Of a stretch of 10,631 bases of DNA, positions 1 through 5,773 are shown piece after piece. The notes beneath the pieces are model-generated. The model was not told where the DNA came from. It made no database searches and saw only the letters and a list, made by a program, of their open reading frames with translations. Location: NCBI GenBank assembly GCA_017615405.1, contig JAGAAE010000086.1, positions 1-10,631 of the forward strand, read 5' to 3'. Numbering within the stretch: the first letter of the stretch is position 1; every line of letters starts with the position of its first letter. This DNA comes from Clostridia bacterium. Lineage in GTDB: Bacteria > Bacillota > Clostridia > Oscillospirales > Acutalibacteraceae. A program made the translations under genes and the position numbers.

Positions 1-116
1 ACGTTCCCGCTCATGACGGCGGCGACGCAGTCGGCTCCGTCCTCCCGCGCCTTCGCGGCGAGGTATGCGTGCCCCTTATGGAAGGGGTCGTATTCGGCTA
101 TTATCCCTGTTATCAT
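1..116 (-). CDS. tmcAL: tRNA(Met) cytidine acetate ligase (TmcAL/YlbM family), N-terminal fragment
   Basis: Reading the minus strand from the ATG at 116-114 gives 38 complete codons that stay open through the left edge, beginning MITGIIAEYDPFHKGHAYLA and ending AAVMSGN. The segment EYDPFHKGH matches the N-terminal nucleotide-binding HxGH motif of the TmcAL (YlbM) family, usually EYNPFHNGH, and the later AVMSGN is also typical of that family. In characterised members the enzyme uses acetate and ATP to make acetyl-AMP and forms N4-acetylcytidine at the wobble base of elongator tRNA(Met). A GGGAG ribosome binding site lies about six bases upstream of the start. The gene is divergent from ackA, whose product releases acetate, which fits a functional link. 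The fragment is very GC-rich (about 75% over bases 1-60). Only the extreme N-terminus is visible, so another nucleotidyltransferase cannot be fully excluded, but the match is close. Confidence 0.85.
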   Translation of the reverse strand, partial: MITGIIAEYDPFHKGHAYLAAKAREDGADCVAAVMSGN

Positions 117-167
117 ACGGTTCTCCCGATTTTTCGCCCTTTTCGGCGCACTTTTTTCATATTTACT

Positions 168-196
168 ATTGTAAACTATTTCAGGATGAGTTACAA
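168..196 (-). promoter_or_regulatory. Predicted sigma-A promoter for tmcAL
   Basis: On the minus strand a -35 TTGTAA (196-191) and a -10 TACAAT (173-168) are separated by 17 bases, the optimal spacing. Transcription would start near 161, giving a leader of about 45 bases before the tmcAL start. The hexamers are the mirror image of those used for ackA. Confidence 0.55.
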
Positions 197-197
197 T
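169..197 (+). promoter_or_regulatory. Predicted sigma-A promoter for ackA operon
   Basis: A -35 TTGTAA (169-174) and a -10 TACAAT (192-197) are separated by exactly 17 bases. Transcription would begin near 204, leaving a leader of about 50 bases that contains the hairpin at 214-234. The sequence at 170-183 also resembles a CcpA cre box, with one mismatch at the central G, overlapping the -35 element. Confidence 0.6.
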
Positions 198-213
198 AGT
201 TATATATAAATTA

Positions 214-234
214 TTTTCCGCAATCTGCGGAAAA
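214..234 (+). promoter_or_regulatory. Hairpin in the ackA 5' leader
   Basis: TTTTCCGCA (214-222) and TGCGGAAAA (226-234) are perfect complements around a three-base ATC loop. The stem sits seven bases upstream of the GGAG ribosome binding site (241-244) of ackA. No T-run follows on the plus strand, so it is not a standard terminator. It may stabilise the 5' end of the message or tune translation; that role is inferred. Confidence 0.6.
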
Positions 235-254
235 ACGAATGGAGTAATGTAAAA

Positions 255-1451
255 ATGCTTATTCTGGTAGTCAACACCGGCAGTTCCTCGCTGAAATATC
301 AGCTGATAAACATGGAAGACGGCAGCGTCTCCGCGAAGGGCCTCTGCGAACGCATCGGCATCGGCGGTCACATCAAGCACACCGCCTCCGACGGCCGCGT
401 CTACGAAGCCGACCGCACGATGACGAACCACGAGCAGGCGATGGAAGCCGTCATCGAACTGCTGACCGGCAAGGAATACGGCGTCATCTCCGACCCCGAC
501 GAGATCGACGCGATCGCGCACCGCGTCGTTCAGGGCGCGGAGGTCTTCCCGAAGCCCGTCATCCTCGACGAGGAGAAGATCCAGCGTATCTACGACCTCG
601 GCGAGATCGCGCCGCTGCATAACTACGCCGCCGCGCAGGGAATGTGGGCGTGCCGCAAGTGCTTCGGCGACAAGCCGATGGTCGCGGTCTTCGATACCTC
701 CTTCCACCAGACGATGCCTCCGAAGGCGTATATGTATGCCCTTCCTTACGAATACTATGAAAAATATCAGGTAAGAAAATACGGCGCCCACGGAACTTCG
801 CACCGCTTTGTTTCGGATCGCGTTGCCGTTCTTGAAAACAAGGATAAAAAGGATTTAAAGATAATCACCTGCCATTTGGGCAACGGCTGTTCGATAACCG
901 CCATCAAGGACGGGAAATGTATCGACACCTCGATGGGCTTTACCCCGCTTGACGGCTTTATGATGGGTACCCGCTCGGGGACGCTTGATCCTTCGGCGCT
1001 TACCTATATTGCAGAGAAAGAGAATCTTTCTCCTGCCGATATCAACAACATCTGCAACAAAAAATCCGGTATGCTCGGTATTTCGGGCGTCTCGAACGAC
1101 AACCGCGATATCGGTGCCGCCGCGGCAGCAGGCAACGAAAGGGCTCAGCTTGCGACCGATATGCAGAGATATCAGATACTTAAATTCGTCGGTCAGTATA
1201 TTGCCGCGATGAACGGAGTCGACGCCATTGCGTTTACCGGCGGAATAGGCGAGAACGATCCCGAACTTCGCGAATACGTCTGCGAAAACCTCACATTCTT
1301 AGGCGTTAAGATCGACAAGGATCTCAACAAACTTCGCGGCAGGGAAGTTAAGATCTCGACCGACGAGAGCGGCGTTGACGTCTTCGTCATCCCGACGAAC
1401 GAAGAGCTTGCGATCGCAAGAGATACGAAGGAAATAGTTTCAAAACTTTGA
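255..1451 (+). CDS. ackA: Acetate kinase
   Basis: Interconverts acetyl phosphate plus ADP with acetate plus ATP in the cytoplasm, the last ATP-forming step of acetate fermentation. The 398-residue length is normal for AckA. ASKHA-fold signatures are all present: VVNTGSSS at residues 5-12 (Asn7), Arg90 in AHRVV, catalytic Asp147 in AVFDTSFHQTMP, His179 in GAHGTSH, the phosphate loop HLGNGCS at 207-213, Arg240 in MMGTRSG, FTGGIGEN at 327-334, and Glu383 in PTNEE. These correspond to the known active-site residues of Methanosarcina acetate kinase. Local deviations are VVQGAE where most family members have VVHGGE, and GAHG where GFHG is common. The start is set by GGAG at 241-244, ten bases upstream of the ATG. 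It is the first gene of a likely operon with the galactokinase homologue. The first ~155 codons are much more GC-rich than the rest, suggesting a mosaic gene or assembly join. No phosphotransacetylase gene is visible nearby. Confidence 0.96.
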   Translation: MLILVVNTGSSSLKYQLINMEDGSVSAKGLCERIGIGGHIKHTASDGRVYEADRTMTNHEQAMEAVIELLTGKEYGVISDPDEIDAIAHRVVQGAEVFPKPVILDEEKIQRIYDLGEIAPLHNYAAAQGMWACRKCFGDKPMVAVFDTSFHQTMPPKAYMYALPYEYYEKYQVRKYGAHGTSHRFVSDRVAVLENKDKKDLKIITCHLGNGCSITAIKDGKCIDTSMGFTPLDGFMMGTRSGTLDPSALTYIAEKENLSPADINNICNKKSGMLGISGVSNDNRDIGAAAAAGNERAQLATDMQRYQILKFVGQYIAAMNGVDAIAFTGGIGENDPELREYVCENLTFLGVKIDKDLNKLRGREVKISTDESGVDVFVIPTNEELAIARDTKEIVSKL

Positions 1452-1465
1452 TAATCGGTGAAGTT

Positions 1466-2740
1466 ATGAATAATGAACAGTTAAAATCAAGGATCGCAAA
1501 CGGCGACTATAACAAGGATTTCGAGCTTTTGTATTCAGATACCGTCGTCGCGGCGGCACGCTATACAAAGGCGGTCGATGCCTTTACGAATCTTTTCGGC
1601 GAGCGGGATAATCTTCGTCTTTTCTCGGCACCGGGAAGGACCGAAATAGGCGGAAACCATACCGACCACCAGCACGGATGCGTTCTTGCGGGAAGCGTCG
1701 ATCTTGACGTTATCGCCGTCGTAAGCGCAAACGATGAAAACATTATCAGGATCCGCTCCGAAGGCTATCCGATGGATATAATCGACCTTAAAAACCTTTC
1801 TATCTCGGCTGAGGAAAAGGGAAGGTCGGCGGCGCTTATCAGGGGCGTCTGCGCGGCGTTTAAGAATAAGGGTTATAATATCGGCGGATTTGATGCATAT
1901 ACTATTTCAAACGTCTTAAAGGGCTCGGGACTTTCGTCCTCCGCTGCCTTTGAAGTCCTTGTTTCAAACGTTATAAACGGGGTCTACAACGATAACAAGG
2001 TCGACGCCATAACGATTGCCAAGTTTTCGCAGTTCGCCGAGTGTGAATATTTCGGTAAGCCCTGCGGTCTTCTCGACCAGATGGCAAGCTCGGTAGGCGG
2101 CTTCACCTATGCGGATTTCTATGATCCTTCAAACCCGTTAGTCCAAAAGATCGACGTAGATTTTTCAAAATCGGGTTATACCCTTTGCGTTGTCGATACG
2201 GGCGGCAACCACGCCGACCTTACGAACGATTATGCCGATATCACGAAAGAGATGAAATCGGTAAGCGAATTTTTGGGCAATAAAAAGCATTTGAGAAACG
2301 TTGACGAAAACGAGTTTTATGCCCAGATTGGTCCGCTCCGCAAATCCTGCGGAGACCGTGCCGTTCTTCGCGCGTTCCATTATTTCAATGAGAGCCACCG
2401 AGTTGAGACCCAGAGACAAGCGCTTGAAAAAGCCGACTTTGAGACCTTCCTCAAAGAGGTCACCTCCTCCGGCAACTCGTCGTATAAATATCTTCAGAAC
2501 CTCTATTCGAATTCCAACGTCAGCGAGCAGGGACTTTGCCTTGCGATCGCTCTTACAAAGAGATTTTTAGGAAGCCATGGCGCCTGCCGGGTCCACGGCG
2601 GAGGCTTCGCCGGAACGATCCAATGCTATATCCCCGACGATATGCTTCCCGATTACGTTAAGATGATCGAGGACGTTTTCGGAAAAGATTCCTGCGTTCC
2701 TCTTAAAATTCGTCCCGTCGGAGGGTATGAGCTGAAATAG
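1466..2740 (+). CDS. galK: Galactokinase-family GHMP kinase
   Basis: A GHMP-superfamily sugar kinase, most likely phosphorylating galactose at C1 with ATP as the entry to the Leloir pathway. From the ATG at 1466 it has 424 residues, longer than the usual ~390 because of an N-terminal extension of about 20-25 residues. The galactokinase signature is GRTEIGGNHTDHQHG (57-71), the ATP loop is GSGLSSSAA (153-161), the probable catalytic Asp is D204 in CGLLDQMASS, and the third GHMP motif is VHGGGFAG (376-383). Arg58, His65 and Asp67 align with the known Arg37, His44 and Asp46 of human GALK1, but the position of Glu43, which contacts the sugar, is Asn64. A related sugar is therefore possible. An in-frame TTG at 1448 overlapping the ackA stop would add six residues. 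I prefer the ATG, although its ribosome binding site (GGTGAAG) is weak, so translation is probably coupled to ackA. No galT or galE is in the window. Confidence 0.85.
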   Translation: MNNEQLKSRIANGDYNKDFELLYSDTVVAAARYTKAVDAFTNLFGERDNLRLFSAPGRTEIGGNHTDHQHGCVLAGSVDLDVIAVVSANDENIIRIRSEGYPMDIIDLKNLSISAEEKGRSAALIRGVCAAFKNKGYNIGGFDAYTISNVLKGSGLSSSAAFEVLVSNVINGVYNDNKVDAITIAKFSQFAECEYFGKPCGLLDQMASSVGGFTYADFYDPSNPLVQKIDVDFSKSGYTLCVVDTGGNHADLTNDYADITKEMKSVSEFLGNKKHLRNVDENEFYAQIGPLRKSCGDRAVLRAFHYFNESHRVETQRQALEKADFETFLKEVTSSGNSSYKYLQNLYSNSNVSEQGLCLAIALTKRFLGSHGACRVHGGGFAGTIQCYIPDDMLPDYVKMIEDVFGKDSCVPLKIRPVGGYELK

Positions 2741-2769
2741 TCGGCAAAATCAACTAAGGAGAAAGTCTT

Positions 2770-3789
2770 ATGGCGAAAAAACTTGCCACCGGCTGGAAAA
2801 TTACGATAATAGTCGTTTCGGCTATTTTGGCGCTTATATTGATCGCCGTCATAACGTTTTTTATCCTTGCAAGCATCGGAAAATCCAAATTTCATAAAAA
2901 CGACCGGGATATCTCGGCGTCGAATATCGAAGGGCTCGAGGTCGACGACGGCGAGGTGACCTATAACGGTAAAAAATACACCCTTGACAGTGACGTTGTA
3001 TCGGTTTTGTTTTTGGGTGTTGATAAGGATAATATCGGCGATGATTTCGGCATCGGGAACAACGGTCAGGCGGATACCATATTTGTTATGACCCTCAATA
3101 CCGCGACCAAGGCAATTAAAATAATCCCTATACCGCGAGAATCAATGGTCGACGTAAACGTTTTTTCCCCGTCGGGGAAATATACAGGTACCCAGCACGA
3201 GCAGATATGCCTTTCCTATGCCTACGGCAAGGACGCAAACGACTCATCCGAAAACACGAGAAAATCGGTCAGCCGATTCTTGCTTAATATCAACGTCAGT
3301 AATTACGTAACGATGGATCTTAAAGGTATTTCGGCAATGACCGACACTATCGGAGGGGTCTCGCTTACGGCTATAGAGGATATTCCGGAACTCGGATGCA
3401 AGGCGGGGGATAGACTGAACCTGAACGGCGAAAAGGCGAGGATATACCTCCAAAGCAGGACCGAAGACGCCGAGGGAAGTTCGCTTCGTATGCAAAGGCA
3501 GATGCAGTTTTTGTCCGAGTTTGCCTCAAAAGCGGGGAACAGGATATCCGGCAATTTAGGGCTTGTCAAAACCTATTATGATACGATGAAACCCTATATT
3601 TCGACCGACCTCGCTTTCTCGCAGATCACCTATCTCGTCTCGACCGGGATCGCGAAGGATCTCGGCGGAAAGTTCGATTATCAGATGATCGACGGCGAAA
3701 AAAAGGTCGGAGAAAAATGGGTCGAGTTTTACCCCGACCCCGATTCGCTCGTAACTGCGATACTCAATACGTTTTATAAGGAAAAATAA
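2770..3789 (+). CDS. LytR-CpsA-Psr (LCP) family cell-wall polymer ligase
   Basis: LCP proteins transfer undecaprenyl-linked anionic glycopolymers to peptidoglycan on the outer face of the membrane. The 339-residue product has a short basic N-terminus, one hydrophobic segment at residues about 11-35 acting as a membrane anchor (type II topology), a short linker, and an LCP domain from about 75 to 260. Recognisable elements are FLGVD (81-85), ADTIFVMTLN (101-110), IPIPRES (120-125, normally PRDT or PRDS), IGGV (194-197), and the arginine-rich LQSRTEDAEGSSLRMQRQ (227-244) matching the usual R(S)R...R.RQ substrate-phosphate-binding block. A good AAGGAGAAAG ribosome binding site lies just before the ATG, 29 bases after the galK stop, so it is probably the last operon gene before the terminator at 3801-3830. 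Which polymer it attaches cannot be told from the sequence; some family members act as regulators only by older annotation. Confidence 0.88.
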   Translation: MAKKLATGWKITIIVVSAILALILIAVITFFILASIGKSKFHKNDRDISASNIEGLEVDDGEVTYNGKKYTLDSDVVSVLFLGVDKDNIGDDFGIGNNGQADTIFVMTLNTATKAIKIIPIPRESMVDVNVFSPSGKYTGTQHEQICLSYAYGKDANDSSENTRKSVSRFLLNINVSNYVTMDLKGISAMTDTIGGVSLTAIEDIPELGCKAGDRLNLNGEKARIYLQSRTEDAEGSSLRMQRQMQFLSEFASKAGNRISGNLGLVKTYYDTMKPYISTDLAFSQITYLVSTGIAKDLGGKFDYQMIDGEKKVGEKWVEFYPDPDSLVTAILNTFYKEK

Positions 3790-3800
3790 TTGACAAACAA

Positions 3801-3830
3801 GACCCGCACTTAACGTGCGGGTCAATTTTT
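3801..3830 (+). terminator. Rho-independent terminator after the LCP gene
   Basis: GACCCGCAC (3801-3809) pairs perfectly with GTGCGGGTC (3815-3823) around a TTAAC loop, followed by AATTTTTG. It lies 11 bases past the LCP stop and 14 bases from the end of the convergent minus-strand gene. Read on the minus strand it is followed by a looser T-rich tract (TTGTTTGTC), so it may serve both directions. Confidence 0.9.
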
Positions 3831-3844
3831 GCCTTCGATAGTTT

Positions 3845-4120
3845 TTATGCTCTTTCAAGCCAGGTGAAGCCTAAGTCGAGAGCCGAGAAGAGGGAGTCCC
3901 TTTCGCTTGATTTTACGACTCTGTCCTTCTTTGGTATCTCGGTGTCGCTTAAAAGAAGCTCTACCAAAACCTTGTCGGCTATCTCAATATTGTTCTTTTC
4001 ACTCGTCGAGAGGATCTCAAATCTAACGACGTGCTTATCGTTCATATCACCGTAGTAAATCTCATTGCCCTTTCTTACAAGGGGCTTGCCTTTATAGGTT
4101 AAGAATTTTTCGTCAGCCAT
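3845..4120 (-). CDS. Small conserved-type hypothetical protein, 91 residues
   Basis: Function not recognised. The product starts MADEKFLTYKGKPLVRKGNE, is charged, has no signal peptide, no membrane segment and no cysteine, and is likely a soluble cytoplasmic protein. Alternating hydrophobic residues in the first two thirds (FLTYKGKPLVRKG, IYYGDM, VVRFEIL, VLVELLL) suggest a beta-rich fold, followed by a charged linker and a helix-like C-terminus ending LGFTWLERA. I recall similar short proteins annotated hypothetical in Clostridia, but cannot verify that here. Coding status is supported by a GGAG ribosome binding site about eight bases before the ATG, a near-consensus promoter at 4227-4199, codon use like the neighbours, and a shared terminator downstream. 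It stands alone, divergent from glyS and convergent with the LCP gene. Confidence 0.8.
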   Translation of the reverse strand: MADEKFLTYKGKPLVRKGNEIYYGDMNDKHVVRFEILSTSEKNNIEIADKVLVELLLSDTEIPKKDRVVKSSERDSLFSALDLGFTWLERA

Positions 4121-4141
4121 AATAATCTCCGTTTCTGTTTA

Positions 4142-4174
4142 CTTCGGCACCCTGCCGTAAAAAATCGAGCCGAA
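4142..4174 (-). promoter_or_regulatory. Possible alternative stem-loops in the leader of the small hypothetical gene
   Basis: Within the ~70-base leader, CGGCA/TGCCG (4145-4149 with 4153-4157) forms a short hairpin, while TTCGGC (4143-4148) can instead pair with GCCGAA (4169-4174). The two stems share bases 4145-4148 and exclude each other. A run of six Ts on the minus strand lies between them. This could be a regulatory leader or chance in a small region; I cannot assign it to a known riboswitch. Confidence 0.25.
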
Positions 4175-4198
4175 ACAAGGTCGACCCGCCTCATATAA

Positions 4199-4227
4199 AG
4201 TATAAACTATACATAATAATATGTCAA
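4199..4227 (-). promoter_or_regulatory. Strong predicted sigma-A promoter for the small hypothetical gene
   Basis: On the minus strand a perfect -35 TTGACA (4227-4222) is 17 bases from a -10 TATACT (4204-4199), one base off consensus. The start would be near 4192, giving a leader of about 70 bases. This is the strongest promoter match in the window. Confidence 0.8.
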
Positions 4228-4238
4228 GAAGTTTAATA

Positions 4239-4274
4239 ATTGTACAATACGGAAAAATGTCAAGTTTCGTATTG
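4239..4274. repeat. Small palindromes between the divergent promoters
   Basis: ATTGTACAAT (4239-4248) is a perfect 10-base palindrome. Overlapping it, CAATACG (4245-4251) is inverted as CGTATTG (4268-4274), which reaches into the -35 of the glyS promoter; adding GAAA/TTTC-like flanks extends the match imperfectly. These could be an operator for one or both divergent genes, though short palindromes are common in AT-rich DNA. Confidence 0.3.
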
Positions 4275-4300
4275 ACTTTTCCGCCTGTTTTTATTACCAT
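4272..4300 (+). promoter_or_regulatory. Predicted sigma-A promoter for the glyS operon
   Basis: A -35 TTGACT (4272-4277) and a -10 TACCAT (4295-4300) are 17 bases apart. Transcription would start near 4307, leaving a leader of only about 43 bases before the glyS ATG, too short for a T-box element. Confidence 0.6.
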
Positions 4301-4349
4301 ATAACTGTATAAATATATTTTATCCTTATAAAAGGAAGTGTTTGAAACT

Positions 4350-5747
4350 ATGGAAAATACAAAGAAAACGATGGACTCCATCGTAAATCTTGCCAAGGGA
4401 AGAGGTTTTGTCTACCCCGGAAGTGAGATCTACGGCGGACTTGCAAACACCTGGGACTACGGTCCTCTGGGTGCCGAGCTTAAAAACAATATCAAAAGGG
4501 CGTGGTGGAAAAAGTTCGTCCAGGAAAACCCGTATAACGTCGGGCTTGACGCCGCCATCCTTATGAATCCGCAAACGTGGGTCGCATCGGGGCATTTAGC
4601 CGGCTTTTCCGATCCGCTTATGGATTGCAGAGAATGTCACGAGCGTTTCCGTGCCGATAAGATAATCGAGGATTGGTGCGCCGAAAACGGTTTTGAGCTT
4701 CCTAAGCCGATCGACGCCTTTTCGCAGGAAGAAATGAAAAATTTCGTCGAGGAGCATAATATAAAATGTCCCTCCTGCGGGAAACATAATTTTACCGATA
4801 TACGCCAGTTCAACCTTATGTTCAAAACCTTCCAGGGCGTAACCGAGGACGCAAAGAACACGGTTTACCTTCGCCCCGAAACGGCTCAGGGTATCTTTGT
4901 CAACTTTGCAAACGTTCAAAGGACGTCAAGAAAGAAGCTTCCTTTCGGCATAGGGCAGATAGGTAAATCCTTCCGAAACGAGATAACCCCCGGAAACTTT
5001 ATCTTCCGCGTCCGCGAGTTTGAGCAGATGGAGCTTGAGTTCTTCTGCAAGCCCGACACCGACCTTAAATGGTTCGATTATTGGAGAAGTTTCTGTAAGA
5101 ACTGGCTTTTGTCAATAGGATTAAGGGAAGAAAACCTTCGCCTTCGCGATCACGACAAGGAGGAGCTTTCCTTCTATTCAAAAGCAACGACCGACTTTGA
5201 ATTCTTATTCCCCTTCGGTTGGGGCGAGCTTTGGGGCATTGCCGACAGGACCGATTACGACCTCACCCAGCATCAGAACACCTCGGGTAAAGATCTTACC
5301 TATTTCGATCCCGAAACGAACGAGCATTATATCCCCTACGTTATCGAGCCGAGCCTCGGCGTTGAAAGAAGTTTCCTTGCCGTTTTGTGCGATGCCTATG
5401 ATGAGGAGACCGACGAAAAGGGCGATATAAGGACCGTTTTGCATTTCCATCCCTTCTTAGCGCCCTTCAAGGCAGCTGTTCTGCCCCTTTCCAAAAAGCT
5501 TTCGGAAAAGGCAAGCGAAATCTACGCCGACCTTGCTAAGGACTTTATGGTAGACTTCGATGACGCAGGCTCAATAGGAAAGCGTTATCGCCGTGAGGAT
5601 GAGATCGGAACGCCGTTCTGCATAACCTACGATTTCGACAGTGAAAACGACAACTGCGTGACCGTTCGTGACCGTGATACGATGGAACAGGTGCGTATCC
5701 CGATCAGTGAACTTAAAAACTATATAAAAGAGAAAATTGAGTTTTAA
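4350..5747 (+). CDS. glyS: Glycyl-tRNA synthetase, alpha2 (single-chain, dimeric) type
   Basis: Charges tRNA(Gly) with glycine using ATP in the cytoplasm. This is the homodimeric class II form (about 460 residues; here 465), not the alpha2-beta2 form of E. coli. Visible elements are [21 protein letters not shown] at the N-terminus (positions 17-37), two Cys pairs C93-C96 and C140-C143 that may bind zinc, LRPETAQG (174-181), class II motif 2 with FRNEITP (208-214) followed by [12 protein letters not shown] (219-230), motif 3 [14 protein letters not shown] (333-346), and a C-terminal anticodon-binding domain starting near [16 protein letters not shown] and ending [11 protein letters not shown]. 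An AAAGGAAGTG ribosome binding site at 4331-4340 favours the ATG at 4350; an in-frame GTG at 4338 lies inside that site and is unlikely. The gene leads a plus-strand run with the transporter, 26 bases between them and no terminator visible. Confidence 0.96.
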   Translation: MENTKKTMDSIVNLAKGRGFVYPGSEIYGGLANTWDYGPLGAELKNNIKRAWWKKFVQENPYNVGLDAAILMNPQTWVASGHLAGFSDPLMDCRECHERFRADKIIEDWCAENGFELPKPIDAFSQEEMKNFVEEHNIKCPSCGKHNFTDIRQFNLMFKTFQGVTEDAKNTVYLRPETAQGIFVNFANVQRTSRKKLPFGIGQIGKSFRNEITPGNFIFRVREFEQMELEFFCKPDTDLKWFDYWRSFCKNWLLSIGLREENLRLRDHDKEELSFYSKATTDFEFLFPFGWGELWGIADRTDYDLTQHQNTSGKDLTYFDPETNEHYIPYVIEPSLGVERSFLAVLCDAYDEETDEKGDIRTVLHFHPFLAPFKAAVLPLSKKLSEKASEIYADLAKDFMVDFDDAGSIGKRYRREDEIGTPFCITYDFDSENDNCVTVRDRDTMEQVRIPISELKNYIKEKIEF

Positions 5748-5773
5748 GATAATAATTTTTTCGGAGAGAATAG

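Larger units (their letters stand above)
165..200. repeat. Perfect 10-bp inverted repeat spanning the divergent promoter
   Basis: The left arm ACTATTGTAA (165-174) is the exact reverse complement of the right arm TTACAATAGT (191-200), with a 16-base spacer. Each arm contains the -35 hexamer of one promoter and the -10 hexamer of the opposing one, so the symmetry is largely that of two superimposed promoters. It could also be a regulator binding site. The spacing is too wide and the arms too AT-rich for a convincing terminator. Confidence 0.75.
1..735. other. GC-rich segment with codon use unlike the rest of the window
   Basis: By hand count, bases 301-720 are about 64% G+C while bases 721-1140, in the same reading frame of the same gene, are about 50%. 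Codon choice changes with it. Before about 720 leucine is almost always CTG or CTC and arginine is CGC; afterwards CTT, TTA, TTG and AGA appear, as in all later genes. The tmcAL fragment shares the GC-rich style. The change is abrupt, falls within roughly 715-745, and leaves the ackA frame intact. Recombination with a higher-GC relative or an assembly join at a conserved site could each explain it. Confidence 0.6.

Noticed and set aside
239..247. A start-Glu-stop mini-ORF (ATG GAG TAA) over the ackA ribosome binding site.
   Set aside because: It has only two codons, no ribosome binding site of its own, and arises from the GGAG motif; chance is the simplest explanation.
1448..1465. TTG start for the galactokinase overlapping the ackA stop.
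   Set aside because: The in-frame ATG at 1466 is preferred; TTG has no better-placed ribosome binding site. It stays a possible alternative.
4258..4263. Second TTGACA on the minus strand as an extra promoter for the orphan gene.
   Set aside because: No acceptable -10 hexamer lies 16-18 bases downstream; the TACAAT present is only 13 bases away.
4121..4349. T-box leader upstream of glyS, common for synthetase genes in Firmicutes.
   Set aside because: The predicted leader is only about 43 bases, with no T-box sequence, specifier hairpin or terminator visible.
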